A stretch of 10,070 nucleotides of DNA from DAOUMU01 sp034409055 (GTDB taxonomy: Bacteria; Chloroflexota; Anaerolineae; 4572-78; J111), in the NCBI GenBank assembly GCA_034409055.1, contig DAOUMU010000073.1, forward strand, positions 1-10,070, written 5' to 3'. The translations under genes were made by a program, and so were the position numbers. The notes beneath the pieces are model-generated. The model was not told the origin of the DNA. It did not search any database and was given only the letters and a program-made list of their open reading frames with translations. The stretch's first letter is position 1. Each line of letters begins with the position of its first letter. Shown here piece after piece: positions 1 through 6,837 of the stretch.

Positions 1-833
1 TCCGTTTGAACGGCCACCCCATAAGCCCGGTCATACCCTCCAAAGTCCGTGGTCACATCGGCATCCCCGTTGAAGGTGGTGTCATCCGTCCCGTTGGCAT
101 TGAACCGGGCCACAGCAAAGTTCCCGCCGCTTTCACCCGCCACCACAATCTTGCCGTCGGTCTGAATGGCCACCGCCCGGCCATCATCATCATTACCGTT
201 CCCGTCGATGTCCATAGTGGCGATGCCATTCCCATCGAAGTTGTTGTCCGGGATCCCGTTGGTATTGTAACGCACCACAGCAAAGTCACTATCACCACCA
301 ATAAAGGCCGATCCGGCCACCACAATCTTGCCATCCGTCTGAATGACCACGCCGTAGGCTATGTCAAAATCAGTACCGCCAATGTCAGTTTTGACAATGC
401 CGTTGGTGCCGAAGTTGGTATCCGGACTGCCATTGGTATTGAAGCGGGCCACCACAAAATCCGCGCCGTCGGTGCCGGCCACCACTATCTTACCATCCGA
501 CTGGAGAGCCACCCCATAAGCCTTGTCAGCCCCGCCAACGATCACTTTGCCACCGGTGCCGAAGTTAGCATCCAGGCTGCCATTGGTATTGTAGCGGGCC
601 ACAGCAAAGTCCCCGCCGCTTTCGCCTACTACCACAATCTTGCCATCCGTTTGAACGGCCACACTTTCACCTGAGTCGGCGCTGCTCCCCCCAAAATCGG
701 TCGTCACCTTACCGTCGGTGTCGAAACTGGTGTCCAGGTCGCCGGGCGACTGTGCCATCGCCGGCAACGATGAGATGAATAACAAGGCCACGAGCAGTCC
801 ACTCAGGCCGATGATACGTTTGCTTAGCTTCAT
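1..833 (-). CDS. Secreted delta-60 repeat protein, N-terminal part (runs off left edge)
   Basis: The reading frame is open from the ATG at 833-831 to the window edge, giving 277 visible residues. A perfect AGGAGGA ribosome binding site (complement of 843-849) lies 9 bases before the ATG. Residues 1-27 form a signal peptide: basic MKLSKR, a hydrophobic core, then an AMA cleavage site before Gln28. The rest is a series of about 50-58 residue repeats starting near 33, 87, 137, 195 and 250. Each has an LDxxF or PDxNF start, then Q(T/S)DGKIVV(V/A)G, then FAVARYNTNG. This is the delta-60 / FG-GAP-like pattern, which usually forms a beta-propeller in an exported or surface protein. The repeats are also close at DNA level: the same 15-mer starts at positions 1 and 646. 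The C-terminus, any anchor and the ligand cannot be seen. The exported repeat-protein call is secure; the function is unknown. Confidence 0.9.
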   Translation of the reverse strand, partial: MKLSKRIIGLSGLLVALLFISSLPAMAQSPGDLDTSFDTDGKVTTDFGGSSADSGESVAVQTDGKIVVVGESGGDFAVARYNTNGSLDANFGTGGKVIVGGADKAYGVALQSDGKIVVAGTDGADFVVARFNTNGSPDTNFGTNGIVKTDIGGTDFDIAYGVVIQTDGKIVVAGSAFIGGDSDFAVVRYNTNGIPDNNFDGNGIATMDIDGNGNDDDGRAVAIQTDGKIVVAGESGGNFAVARFNANGTDDTTFNGDADVTTDFGGYDRAYGVAVQT

Positions 834-1082
834 TACAATCTATCCTCCTAAATTTGGGTAAAGTTAAAAATTTTTAAGCGATAAAATTTAAGTTGCTTGT
901 CTGATGAGTTTGGGTAACATTCATACCCATTTTACCCCTGCGGGGCTCTTACTTCATCTCTACGCTCCTTTTCTCCATCGCTGTCTCCTTCCTGGCTTCT
1001 ATGCCCTCATTCGCCAACCAACACCACCCCCAGAAAAGTCATCGAAACGACAAAGCTTCGAACCTCTGTCGACGCACAGCGC

Positions 1083-1097
1083 TGGAGATAATCTCCA
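1083..1097. promoter_or_regulatory. 15-bp perfect palindrome, possible operator
   Basis: TGGAGAT-A-ATCTCCA is a perfect inverted repeat with 7-base arms and a single central base. It lies about 146 bases upstream of the proposed rightward -35 box. The size and symmetry suit a dimeric repressor site. The role is inference only; a chance palindrome cannot be excluded. Confidence 0.35.
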
Positions 1098-1242
1098 CAC
1101 ATAAAGCACTATCGCTGCAGTTGGTCCGACGAGAACCAACAGCAGAGCAAGTAGGAACATCCGACGAGTTCCCAATCCTGGGGTTTGTAGTAACTACTTA
1201 ACTACGGACAGGTTTTAAGCATCCTCAGGGAAACGAAATATC

Positions 1243-1271
1243 TTGGCAGCATCTGGACGGTGTGGTAAAAT
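1243..1271 (+). promoter_or_regulatory. Sigma70-like promoter for the BTAD-nSTAND1 gene
   Basis: TTGGCA (1243-1248) and TAAAAT (1266-1271) each match the sigma70 consensus at five of six bases and are separated by exactly 17 bases. Transcription would start near 1278, giving a leader of about 100 bases that includes the 11-bp-spaced direct repeats. The sequence match is clear; promoter use is inferred. Confidence 0.5.
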
Positions 1272-1314
1272 AATTCTTAAAAGTCAGGTCAAACTATATC
1301 TTATGCCTCTTCCA

Positions 1315-1344
1315 AAACTCTTTAAAAACTCTTCGTAAACTCTT
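1315..1344 (+). promoter_or_regulatory. Three AAACTCTT direct repeats at 11-bp spacing (SARP-type operator)
   Basis: AAACTCTT occurs without mismatch at 1315-1322, 1326-1333 and 1337-1344. Starts are exactly 11 bases apart, about one helical turn. A weaker fourth copy sharing CTCTT sits one period upstream (1304-1311). SARP-family regulators such as ActII-ORF4, DnrI and AfsR are known to bind heptamer direct repeats at 11-bp period, and the next gene encodes a protein with the same wHTH-BTAD architecture. Autoregulation is therefore likely. The site lies downstream of the 1243-1271 promoter, which would suit repression or a second, unrecognised promoter. Confidence 0.6.
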
Positions 1345-1376
1345 CGCCGGCCTTTTTAAGGAGAAATTGGCCTAAA

Positions 1377-3821
1377 ATGAATGTAATTTACCGGATTCGT
1401 TTGCTGGGAACAATTCAACTTGAAAAGGCTGGCCAGCCAATAAAGATCCAGTCACGCAAGGCCCTGGCTTTGTTGGGCTACCTGGCCAGCCAGGATCAGC
1501 CTGTTTCGCGCAGTCATCTGGCCGGTCTGTTTTGGCCCGATAAAACGGAAAGCCGCGGCCGGGGTAACCTCAGCCGAGAGTTGAGCCAGCTTTCAGTCCA
1601 TTTACCCGGCTGCTTTGAGGCCAACTATCATACCGTCCAGTTCAAGCCAGAGGCCAACTCTTGGCTGGATACCCGCGCCTTTACCGAGTCGGTCAGCCAG
1701 GGAGGACCCCTGTTTGACCTGTCAGGTCTTGATTGGGGCGAGGATCAGACCGTCAATTCCCAGGCCATCTCCGCCATTCAACCGACCAAACTGGCCGAGG
1801 CGGTGGCGCTTTATCGGGGTGACTTTATGGCTGGGTACTACCTGGACGGTTGTCCTGAGTTCGAGAGCTGGTTGGTTAGAGAACAGGAAGCCTGGCAACA
1901 ACGAGTGATAGAGGTCTTAGAAGGCCTTTTTGTTTATCATACCCTGCATCGCCGGGACGACCAGGCCCAGTTGTATGTCAAACACTGGCTGGCCCTGTGT
2001 CCCTGGCAGGAAAAAGCCCATCGCTATCTGATGCTGCTGCTGGCTCGCAACGGTCAACGCAGCGCTGCCCTGATCCAATACGAAACCTGCCGCCGGGTGC
2101 TGGCCGAGGAATTAGGGGTGGAACCATCAGTAGAAACCGTGGTCTTGTCTGAGCAAATTCGAAGGGGTGAAGGGGCGCATGAGCGCACGATAAGTTCCCC
2201 TTCACCATTTGCGGATTGGCTCGTTCGCCAAGCCGCTGCTCTACTACCGCCCTGCCCCTATCGCGGTCTATCCGCTTTTACCGAGGTGGACGCTCCCTTC
2301 TTCTTCGGGCGGGAAGCATTTATAGACCGGCTATTTGAGGCCGTGCATCGGCAACCATTGGTGGCAGTGATTGGCCCTTCCGGCAGTGGCAAATCCTCGG
2401 TGGCCTTCGCCGGCCTGCTACCCCGTCTTCGAAAGGATGAAGGCGGAAGGATAAAGGATGAATCGGGAGCTTCATCCTTTGTTATCGTCACTTTTCGCCC
2501 TGGTGGTCAGGTCTTTCAGGCTCTGGCTGCTGCCCTCATTCCTCTGCTTGAGCTGCGCCTGACCGAAACCGAGCAGTTGATTGAAAGCCGCAGACTGGCC
2601 GAAACGCTACACCAGGGCCGCCTGCTGCTATCCGACGTTGTGACTCGTATCGTGGATAAAAGTCCCCAAGCCAACCGGCTGCTGCTGGTCATCGACCAGT
2701 TTGAGGAAATTTATACCCTCTGTCCAGAACCGGGAACCTGCCAGCGGTTTATTGATACCCTGTTATCAGTGAACAGTGAGCAGTTATCAGTGAACAGTGA
2801 GCAGAGACTGACGGCTGATTACCGATCACTGATTACTGTCGTGCTGACTCTGCGAACCGATTTCATAGGACAGGTGCTGGCCCACCGTCCCCTGGCCGAT
2901 GCGCTGCAGGACGGTACTATGATCCTGGGGCCGATGACCCGCCAGGAGTTGAGGCAGGCCATCGAAGAACCGGCCAAACGGCAAGGTGTGACCTTTGAAG
3001 CCGGCTTGGTAGAGCGTCTCCTGGAGGACGTGGGTAGCCAACCGGGTCACCTGCCCCTCCTGGAGTTTGCCCTGACCACCCTGTGGCAACAATGGACCGA
3101 AACCGGTGGCCCATTAACCCACACGGCCTACGAAGCCATTGGCGGGGTGGAAGGAGCCCTGGCCCAGTACGCAGACAGGGTGTATACCGAGCTGAGTAAA
3201 ACAGAACAGGAACAGGCCCGGCGGATCTTTGTCCAACTGGTACATCCCGGCCGGCGAACGGAGGATATGCGCCGTCTAACCACCCGGGCCGAGCTGGGGG
3301 AGGATAGCTGGCCTCTCGTCCAACACCTGGCTGACGCGCGACTGGTAGTCACTAATCGAGTTCCAACCGGGCAGGAGACAGTAGAAATTGTTCACGAAGC
3401 ACTGATCCAGAGCTGGGGACGATTACAAACGTGGTTGAACGAAAACCGGGCCTTCCGTATTTGGCAGGAGCGGCTACGAATGGCCCTGGAACAGTGGGAA
3501 CTGAACAATTGGGATGAAGGTGTTCTGCTGCGGGGAGCCTTACTGGTCGAGGCTGAAGCGTGGCTGCAAAGCCGGGCTAATGAACTGAGTCCGCAGGAAC
3601 TTTTGTTTCTGGACGCCAGCATCACCTTGCGGAATCAGGAGTTATTGGCAGCTAAGGCCCAACGCCAACGCGAACTGGCCCAAGCCCAGGCCCTGGCCGA
3701 GGCCGAGCACCAGCGGGCCGAACTGCAAGCCAGAGCCAACTGGCGGCTACGTTGGTTGGTGGCAGCGTTGGTGGTGATGTTTTTACTTTTCTGCATAGCC
3801 ACGACGGTTATCAGGTATTGA
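1377..3821 (+). CDS. SARP/BTAD-domain regulator fused to an nSTAND1 NTPase, with C-terminal membrane helix
   Basis: This 814-residue protein has a SARP-like winged helix (about 1-95, with FWPD at 52-55 and NLSRELSQL) and a helical BTAD domain (about 100-260, ending EELGVEPS). An nSTAND1 ATPase follows: PYRGLSAF at 294-301, FFGRE, Walker A GPSGSGKS at 333-340 and Walker B LLLVIDQFEE at 435-444. The STAND winged-helix signature IVHEALIQSW is at 671-680, then a coiled coil (about 755-787) and one membrane helix (about 791-812). STAND proteins are signal-dependent switches; this one probably couples nucleotide-dependent oligomerisation to DNA binding. Related proteins usually continue into WD40 or other repeats, and here the sensor is missing. 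The ATG follows AAGGAG (1358-1363) at a long 13-base spacing. Two stretches (about 352-366 and 463-487) are encoded by heptamer repeats. The target genes are unknown. Confidence 0.9.
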   Translation: MNVIYRIRLLGTIQLEKAGQPIKIQSRKALALLGYLASQDQPVSRSHLAGLFWPDKTESRGRGNLSRELSQLSVHLPGCFEANYHTVQFKPEANSWLDTRAFTESVSQGGPLFDLSGLDWGEDQTVNSQAISAIQPTKLAEAVALYRGDFMAGYYLDGCPEFESWLVREQEAWQQRVIEVLEGLFVYHTLHRRDDQAQLYVKHWLALCPWQEKAHRYLMLLLARNGQRSAALIQYETCRRVLAEELGVEPSVETVVLSEQIRRGEGAHERTISSPSPFADWLVRQAAALLPPCPYRGLSAFTEVDAPFFFGREAFIDRLFEAVHRQPLVAVIGPSGSGKSSVAFAGLLPRLRKDEGGRIKDESGASSFVIVTFRPGGQVFQALAAALIPLLELRLTETEQLIESRRLAETLHQGRLLLSDVVTRIVDKSPQANRLLLVIDQFEEIYTLCPEPGTCQRFIDTLLSVNSEQLSVNSEQRLTADYRSLITVVLTLRTDFIGQVLAHRPLADALQDGTMILGPMTRQELRQAIEEPAKRQGVTFEAGLVERLLEDVGSQPGHLPLLEFALTTLWQQWTETGGPLTHTAYEAIGGVEGALAQYADRVYTELSKTEQEQARRIFVQLVHPGRRTEDMRRLTTRAELGEDSWPLVQHLADARLVVTNRVPTGQETVEIVHEALIQSWGRLQTWLNENRAFRIWQERLRMALEQWELNNWDEGVLLRGALLVEAEAWLQSRANELSPQELLFLDASITLRNQELLAAKAQRQRELAQAQALAEAEHQRAELQARANWRLRWLVAALVVMFLLFCIATTVIRY
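2433..2479. repeat. Heptamer array plus hairpin inside the nSTAND1 gene
   Basis: Four in-register 7-mers (AAGGATG, AAGGCGG, AAGGATA, AAGGATG) fill 2433-2460. The last one starts a perfect 9-base inverted repeat, AAGGATGAA (2454-2462) with TTCATCCTT (2471-2479). The segment encodes a hydrophilic loop just after the Walker A helix, so it looks like a tolerated insertion between core NTPase elements. Confidence 0.7.
2763..2838. repeat. Heptamer array with 21-bp tandem duplication inside the nSTAND1 gene
   Basis: The units TTATCAG, TGAACAG and TGAGCAG occur as a perfect 21-bp block twice in tandem (2763-2783 and 2784-2804). Diverged 7-mers ending mostly in CTGA continue to about 2838. Because 21 is divisible by 3, the protein gains the repeated heptapeptide SVNSEQL. 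The segment falls between Walker B and the following beta-strand (ITVVLTLRTDF). Confidence 0.85.
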
Positions 3822-3831
3822 GTTTAACGTA

Positions 3832-4287
3832 CTAACCACCGATCAGTTCCGCTGAAAAATGGTCGTCACTCCGCAACTGCTCCCAGGCACGCCGGTAGCG
3901 ATTTAACCGCTTAAAATCCTGTTCGGTCAACTCTCTCGAAATACGGCGCAGATCCATGTTGTCCTCCAAATCGGCCAACTTGACCCGGCGAGAAACAGGA
4001 TCCGTCCGGCTGCGGGCGATAAACTCCTCGTAAGTTTCATCCGCCCGGCGGGTGACCCGATCCAGAGCAGCAATGATCGCCTCACTATAGCCCATCTGCC
4101 GCAAATCCTCAAAGGTCAGGTCACTATCCTCCACTACATCGTGCAGCACCCCGACAATTCGCTCCAGCTCGGTCTCCAACCGAAACATGACCCGCAAGGC
4201 GTGCAAAACATAAGGCTGGCCGACCTTATCCACCTGGCCTCGATGCACCTCCACCGCCAGAGCAATGGCATCTTCCAACGCAGGCAT
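3832..4287 (-). CDS. Small stand-alone HD-domain phosphohydrolase, RelA/SpoT hydrolase-like
   Basis: The 151-residue protein is essentially one HD domain. Candidate metal ligands and catalytic residues are His29 (YVLHALRV), His49-Asp50 (VLHDVVED), Glu53-Asp54 and Asp106 with Asn110 (KLADLEDN). The order H...HD..ED...D is that of the (p)ppGpp hydrolase domain of SpoT and of Mesh1-type small alarmone hydrolases, and no synthetase domain is present. Likely role: cytosolic metal-dependent hydrolysis of (p)ppGpp or a related nucleotide. The usual KLADRxxN motif is KLADLEDN here, so the substrate could differ. The ATG has a perfect AGGAGG (complement of 4294-4299) six bases upstream. The stop is 10 bases from the stop of the convergent nSTAND1 gene, with no room for a terminator between them. 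Confidence 0.85.
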   Translation of the reverse strand: MPALEDAIALAVEVHRGQVDKVGQPYVLHALRVMFRLETELERIVGVLHDVVEDSDLTFEDLRQMGYSEAIIAALDRVTRRADETYEEFIARSRTDPVSRRVKLADLEDNMDLRRISRELTEQDFKRLNRYRRAWEQLRSDDHFSAELIGG

Positions 4288-4335
4288 ATTAAGCCTCCTG
4301 TGGTATACAGTTACTCAGATTTTAGCAGGTAAATT

Positions 4336-4363
4336 GCGTGTTGCGTGTTGCGTATTGCGTAAA
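4336..4363. repeat. Heptamer array, GCGTGTT type
   Basis: Four in-register units, GCGTGTT, GCGTGTT, GCGTATT and GCGTAAA, lead directly into the left palindromic element. A matching array in inverted orientation sits at the outer side of the right element (6930-6978). Confidence 0.85.
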
Positions 4364-4418
4364 GTCAATATTCGCGAGTCAGTCGTTTTTGGCTCATAAC
4401 GCAGGCATTTGACGACTA

Positions 4419-4567
4419 ATGAAGATTAAGAAAATAATCCGGTAATAGGCTTTATGTCAATATTATTGCTCCAAGCAGACCACAGTCCGCGACTCAGACG
4501 GCTGGACTGTGGTCCAGCCGGAGCCCGACAAAGCGCCCTATTACCGAATTAATTTTTTAACCTTCAT
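4419..4567. mobile_element. 149-bp MITE-like insert with 31-bp terminal inverted repeats
   Basis: The insert starts ATGAAGATTAAG and ends with the near-complement TTAACCTTCAT. The ends 4419-4449 and 4537-4567 pair at 27 of 31 positions. It interrupts the left palindromic element at the centre of its small inner palindrome, so the empty site is known from the other copy. No coding frame is credible, so it must be non-autonomous. The ends can also be read as TGAAG...CTTCA flanked by TA on both sides, as in IS630/Tc1-mariner-type MITEs. That reading requires a one-base difference from the empty site. Confidence 0.75.
4478..4519. repeat. Alternative hairpins at the core of the MITE-like insert
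   Basis: Two competing perfect pairings exist. GACCACAGTCC (4478-4488) pairs with GGACTGTGGTC (4504-4514), an 11-base stem. GGCTGGAC (4500-4507) pairs with GTCCAGCC (4512-4519) around a TGTG loop. They share bases, so only one can form at a time. No T-run follows on either strand, so this is not an ordinary intrinsic terminator. Confidence 0.7.
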
Positions 4568-4599
4568 AAGTCGTCACTACGAACAGTTTTTAAGACTTT

Positions 4600-4634
4600 C
4601 CTGTCCCCTGTCACCTGCCACCTGTTACCTGCTA
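4600..4634. repeat. Heptamer array, CCTGTCA type, containing the DUF2723 stop codon
   Basis: Five in-register units (CCTGTCC, CCTGTCA, CCTGCCA, CCTGTTA, CCTGCTA) run from 4600 to 4634, with a shifted degenerate copy after them. The stop codon of the leftward DUF2723 gene (TAA, complement of 4625-4627) is the TTA of the fourth unit, so its last codons are repeat sequence. Confidence 0.85.
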
Positions 4635-6700
4635 CCCTGCTCCTCAAACGGCCCTAACAAAATCCCTGCCTGGGACGGTTCCGAGCCGACTAAGGTCAGA
4701 TTGTACCACTGGCCCGGTGCTTCGGTACGATAGGGCAAGAGGTAAAGGGTCAGGGGGCCGGTGCCGGGGGGGAAGGGTAGTTCGTAAAAATCGCCCACTA
4801 CTTCGCCGGGCGTCCAGAAAGAGGTCGGGTAACTGCTGAGGACCGGGTGGGTGGTGTCTCGTTTATAGATTTCCTGGCCGTTGGGATCGAGTAAACGGAG
4901 GGAAAGGGCGTAGTCCCAGTCAACCTTACGGGGGACACGCCAGTAGAACATCAGTTGGATGATGGGGCCGGCCTGGGCTCCACCAGGCGTGGCTTGCGGT
5001 AGTACCTCAGCCCGATAGCCGATCAACTCCAGTTCGTTTTCAAAGTTGGCGTTCAGGCGGGTGATGTCGGCCGGCACGTCGAAGTTGGGTTCGGTTCCCA
5101 GGTGAATGAGCGGACCGGCCATGCTCAGGTAGGGCGTGCCGACCAAGTCGGTGGTTTTGCGGGCAAAGTAAACCGGCTGACCGGCCGCGTAGGCCTGGGC
5201 CACCTGCTCCGGCCAGCGGTTGAGGGGTAAACGGGGGGTAATGTCGGGCCGGATACCGTTAATCAGTTGGTAATACTTAAAAGGGGGATATTGTTCCCAA
5301 TCGCCCAGAATCAGGCTCCCCGGCTTCACGTAAGGTAGGCTGCTTTCCACAAAGCGCTGAGCCTGCACCCCGCGCAGCAGTTGGCGCCACTCGTCGAGAG
5401 GAGCCGTCGAGTCGGCGTAAATTTGCTGCCAGTTGGGCCAGGCCAGAAAGTAGGCCAGCAGACCGAGGGAGATGGCAGGAATGAGCAAATGAAGCGACCC
5501 ATAGACGAAAAAGCAGCCTTCCCTAATCTTTACCCAATCCACAATCTGCAATCCAAAATCCGCAATTGCCTTGACGCCTATCCCCAGCCAGACGGCGAAG
5601 ATGAAATAAGCCGGCATCAGGTACCAGGTGGGAGCTTCATTCAAGTTGACCACTTCAAAGTCGAGGGTGAACAGCAGGAGTAACAACACCAGTAGACTCT
5701 GAAACAGAAAATGCCTGGTCTGTCGCCCCAGGAGCAACAGCCCCCCCAGGATCGCCAGGATGACACCGGGCAGGGAGAGTTGGGTCAAGATGTCGCCCCC
5801 GATAAAGACCAATCGAGCGGGCAGGAAAGCTGGGTCAATGGAGAAAAACAGGCCGGAGGAATCGCCTGCGCCGACCAGGAACCAGAAACTGCGCAGGTCG
5901 ATGATACGCTCGTGGCTATAGGGAGGATTGTTGATCCCCCGGAAGTAGATAAACAGATAGAGCGAGAGAGGCGCCAGCGACAAAGCCAACAGGGTCAACA
6001 CCCGTTTGGGTTGGCCGATCAGTTGACGGTCGTGCCAGCCGAGCCAGGCGATCAGTGAAGGCAGGTAAAAAATAGTGGTCCGGTGATGGGCCAGACTGAA
6101 GCCAACGGTCAGGGCCAGCCAGCGCAGGGTACGTTCGGCGGCTTGAACGTCGCCCCGTTGGCGTTGTTGCTGCCAGATAATCGCCTCCAGGGTCAGCAGG
6201 GCAAAGAAGAGAATGTTGATCGAGCGCACCCCGGCAATCGTACTCCACTGCCACAGGGTCAGGCCAAAGGCGAGAGCCATACCGGCCACAAAGGCACTGG
6301 CCCAGGCGGAGGAAGTAAGGTTCAGACCTTGGGCCTTGGTGAGGGTCAGGCGGTAGACGACCAGGGCAGTGGTCGCAGCCGCCAGGGCTCCGCCAGTGGC
6401 CGATAAGAGGTTCATGCGCCAGGCCGGGGAACCGATCGGAATGAGCAGAGTCCACAATTTGCCCAGCAGGACGTAGAGCGGGTAGCTGGTGGCGTGGGGG
6501 ATGCCGAGCAGGGGCGCAACAAATTGGTGCTCGCCAGCATCACCACCAACCACCCCAGGGGCCAGGGTAAAAAAGTAGAGCCCAAACACAGCCACGAAGA
6601 CACTGACGAAAAGAAAATTCGCCGATCGTTGGCCGTTCGTCGTTCGTCGTCGATTGAGCCTATTCCCTGTTGACTTTTGGCTTGGTTCGCTTCGGATCAT
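4625..6700 (-). CDS. DUF2723-type GT-C membrane protein (predicted glycosyltransferase)
   Basis: The protein is about 691 residues from the ATG at 6700-6698. A first membrane helix (about 29-48) is followed by a loop with GGDAGEHQF (52-60) and GIPHATSYPLY (66-76), the DUF2723 signature related to protein O-mannosyltransferases and TMEM260. The acidic residues Asp54 and Glu57 probably correspond to the GT-C catalytic site. Many further helices span the middle, and a soluble beta-rich domain closes the protein. It probably transfers sugar from a lipid-linked donor outside the membrane; the acceptor is unknown. The frame extends upstream to a TTG at 6778 inside a repeat, which I reject as start. 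No good ribosome binding site precedes the ATG. Residues about 17-26 and an internal segment (5534-5568) are encoded by heptamers. Inverted repeat copies lie on both sides. Confidence 0.85.
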   Translation of the reverse strand: MIRSEPSQKSTGNRLNRRRTTNGQRSANFLFVSVFVAVFGLYFFTLAPGVVGGDAGEHQFVAPLLGIPHATSYPLYVLLGKLWTLLIPIGSPAWRMNLLSATGGALAAATTALVVYRLTLTKAQGLNLTSSAWASAFVAGMALAFGLTLWQWSTIAGVRSINILFFALLTLEAIIWQQQRQRGDVQAAERTLRWLALTVGFSLAHHRTTIFYLPSLIAWLGWHDRQLIGQPKRVLTLLALSLAPLSLYLFIYFRGINNPPYSHERIIDLRSFWFLVGAGDSSGLFFSIDPAFLPARLVFIGGDILTQLSLPGVILAILGGLLLLGRQTRHFLFQSLLVLLLLLFTLDFEVVNLNEAPTWYLMPAYFIFAVWLGIGVKAIADFGLQIVDWVKIREGCFFVYGSLHLLIPAISLGLLAYFLAWPNWQQIYADSTAPLDEWRQLLRGVQAQRFVESSLPYVKPGSLILGDWEQYPPFKYYQLINGIRPDITPRLPLNRWPEQVAQAYAAGQPVYFARKTTDLVGTPYLSMAGPLIHLGTEPNFDVPADITRLNANFENELELIGYRAEVLPQATPGGAQAGPIIQLMFYWRVPRKVDWDYALSLRLLDPNGQEIYKRDTTHPVLSSYPTSFWTPGEVVGDFYELPFPPGTGPLTLYLLPYRTEAPGQWYNLTLVGSEPSQAGILLGPFEEQGSR
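5534..5568. repeat. Heptamer array, AATCC type, inside the DUF2723 gene
   Basis: Five in-register units (CCAATCC, ACAATCT, GCAATCC, AAAATCC, GCAATTG) encode the segment around IADFGLQIVDWV between two membrane helices. A related AATCC-type array encodes the N-terminus of the second GT-C gene (8495-8543). Confidence 0.75.
6626..6650. repeat. 25-bp dispersed repeat, heptamer type, inside the DUF2723 gene
   Basis: The complement of this stretch is built of CGAACGA-like 7-mers and encodes the arginine-rich stretch before the first membrane helix. The same 25 bases occur without mismatch at 9419-9443 on the opposite strand, inside the other GT-C gene. Confidence 0.8.
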
Positions 6701-6750
6701 ACGAGGCAATTTTAGAGGAAAGGCCCGGAATTGGCGAATTTGGAAAGGGA

Positions 6751-6833
6751 AGCAGGGTGCAGGGTAGCAAAGTAGCAAAGTAGCAGGGGAGCAGGGTGCA
6801 GGTAGCAGAGGACAGGTGACAGATGACAGGAGA
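6751..6833. repeat. Mixed 7-mer and 8-mer array, GCAGGGT / TAGCAAAG type
   Basis: Successive units include AGCAGGGT, GCAGGGT, AGCAAAGT twice, AGCAGGGG, AGCAGGGT, GCAGGT, then ACAGGTG and ACAGATG. Neighbouring units resemble each other most. It occupies the inner side of the right palindromic element, as the CCTGTCA array (complement ACAGG) does for the left element, so both flanks have the same inverted organisation. Confidence 0.75.
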
Positions 6834-6837
6834 ATGC

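Larger units (their letters stand above)
834..1376. other. Divergent intergenic region, 543 bases
   Basis: This stretch lies between the divergent starts of the delta-60 protein and the BTAD-nSTAND1 regulator. It is AT-rich near both starts. I found no convincing gene: the short open frames around 904-1201 lack a recognisable product and a good ribosome binding site. It contains a 15-bp palindrome (1083-1097), a smaller GTAGT-A-ACTAC palindrome (1187-1197), a weak 6-bp hairpin (1120-1125 with 1135-1140), a sigma70-like promoter (1243-1271) and three 11-bp-spaced 8-mers (1315-1344). No convincing -35/-10 pair was found for the leftward gene. Confidence 0.6.
4351..4589. repeat. Left copy of the palindromic element, internally deleted and interrupted
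   Basis: Three blocks match the reverse complement of the right element. 4351-4379 matches 6914-6942 (28 of 29), 4380-4418 matches 6860-6898 (36 of 39) and 4568-4589 matches 6838-6859 (22 of 22). Fifteen bases of the right copy (6899-6913) are missing between the first two blocks, which destroys part of one hairpin arm. The last two blocks are separated by the 149-bp insert at 4419-4567. The two copies are inverted and lie on either side of the DUF2723 gene. Confidence 0.85.

Noticed and set aside
6..674. Rightward open frame of 222 codons opposite the delta-60 gene
   Set aside because: It is the antisense shadow of a repetitive gene. The leftward frame has a signal peptide, a strong ribosome binding site and clear delta-60 repeats.
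911..937. GGGTAA / TTACCC inverted pair near 911-937
   Set aside because: Only six paired bases with a 14-base loop, which is expected by chance in a region of this size.
904..1201. Two overlapping 66-codon rightward open frames in the divergent region
   Set aside because: No recognisable domain, no good ribosome binding site, and a composition unlike the neighbouring genes.
4500..4519. Intrinsic terminator at the GGCTGGAC / GTCCAGCC hairpin
   Set aside because: No run of T follows on either strand, and the hairpin is internal to the MITE-like insert.
4509..4733. 74-codon open frame across the MITE and heptamer array
   Set aside because: It crosses a MITE end, a repeat array and the antisense of the DUF2723 C-terminus, so it is not a plausible gene.
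6701..6778. TTG start at 6778 for the DUF2723 protein
   Set aside because: The extra 26 residues are mostly encoded by the 7/8-mer array and adjoining spacer. No ribosome binding site is visible, and the family signature begins well after the ATG at 6700.
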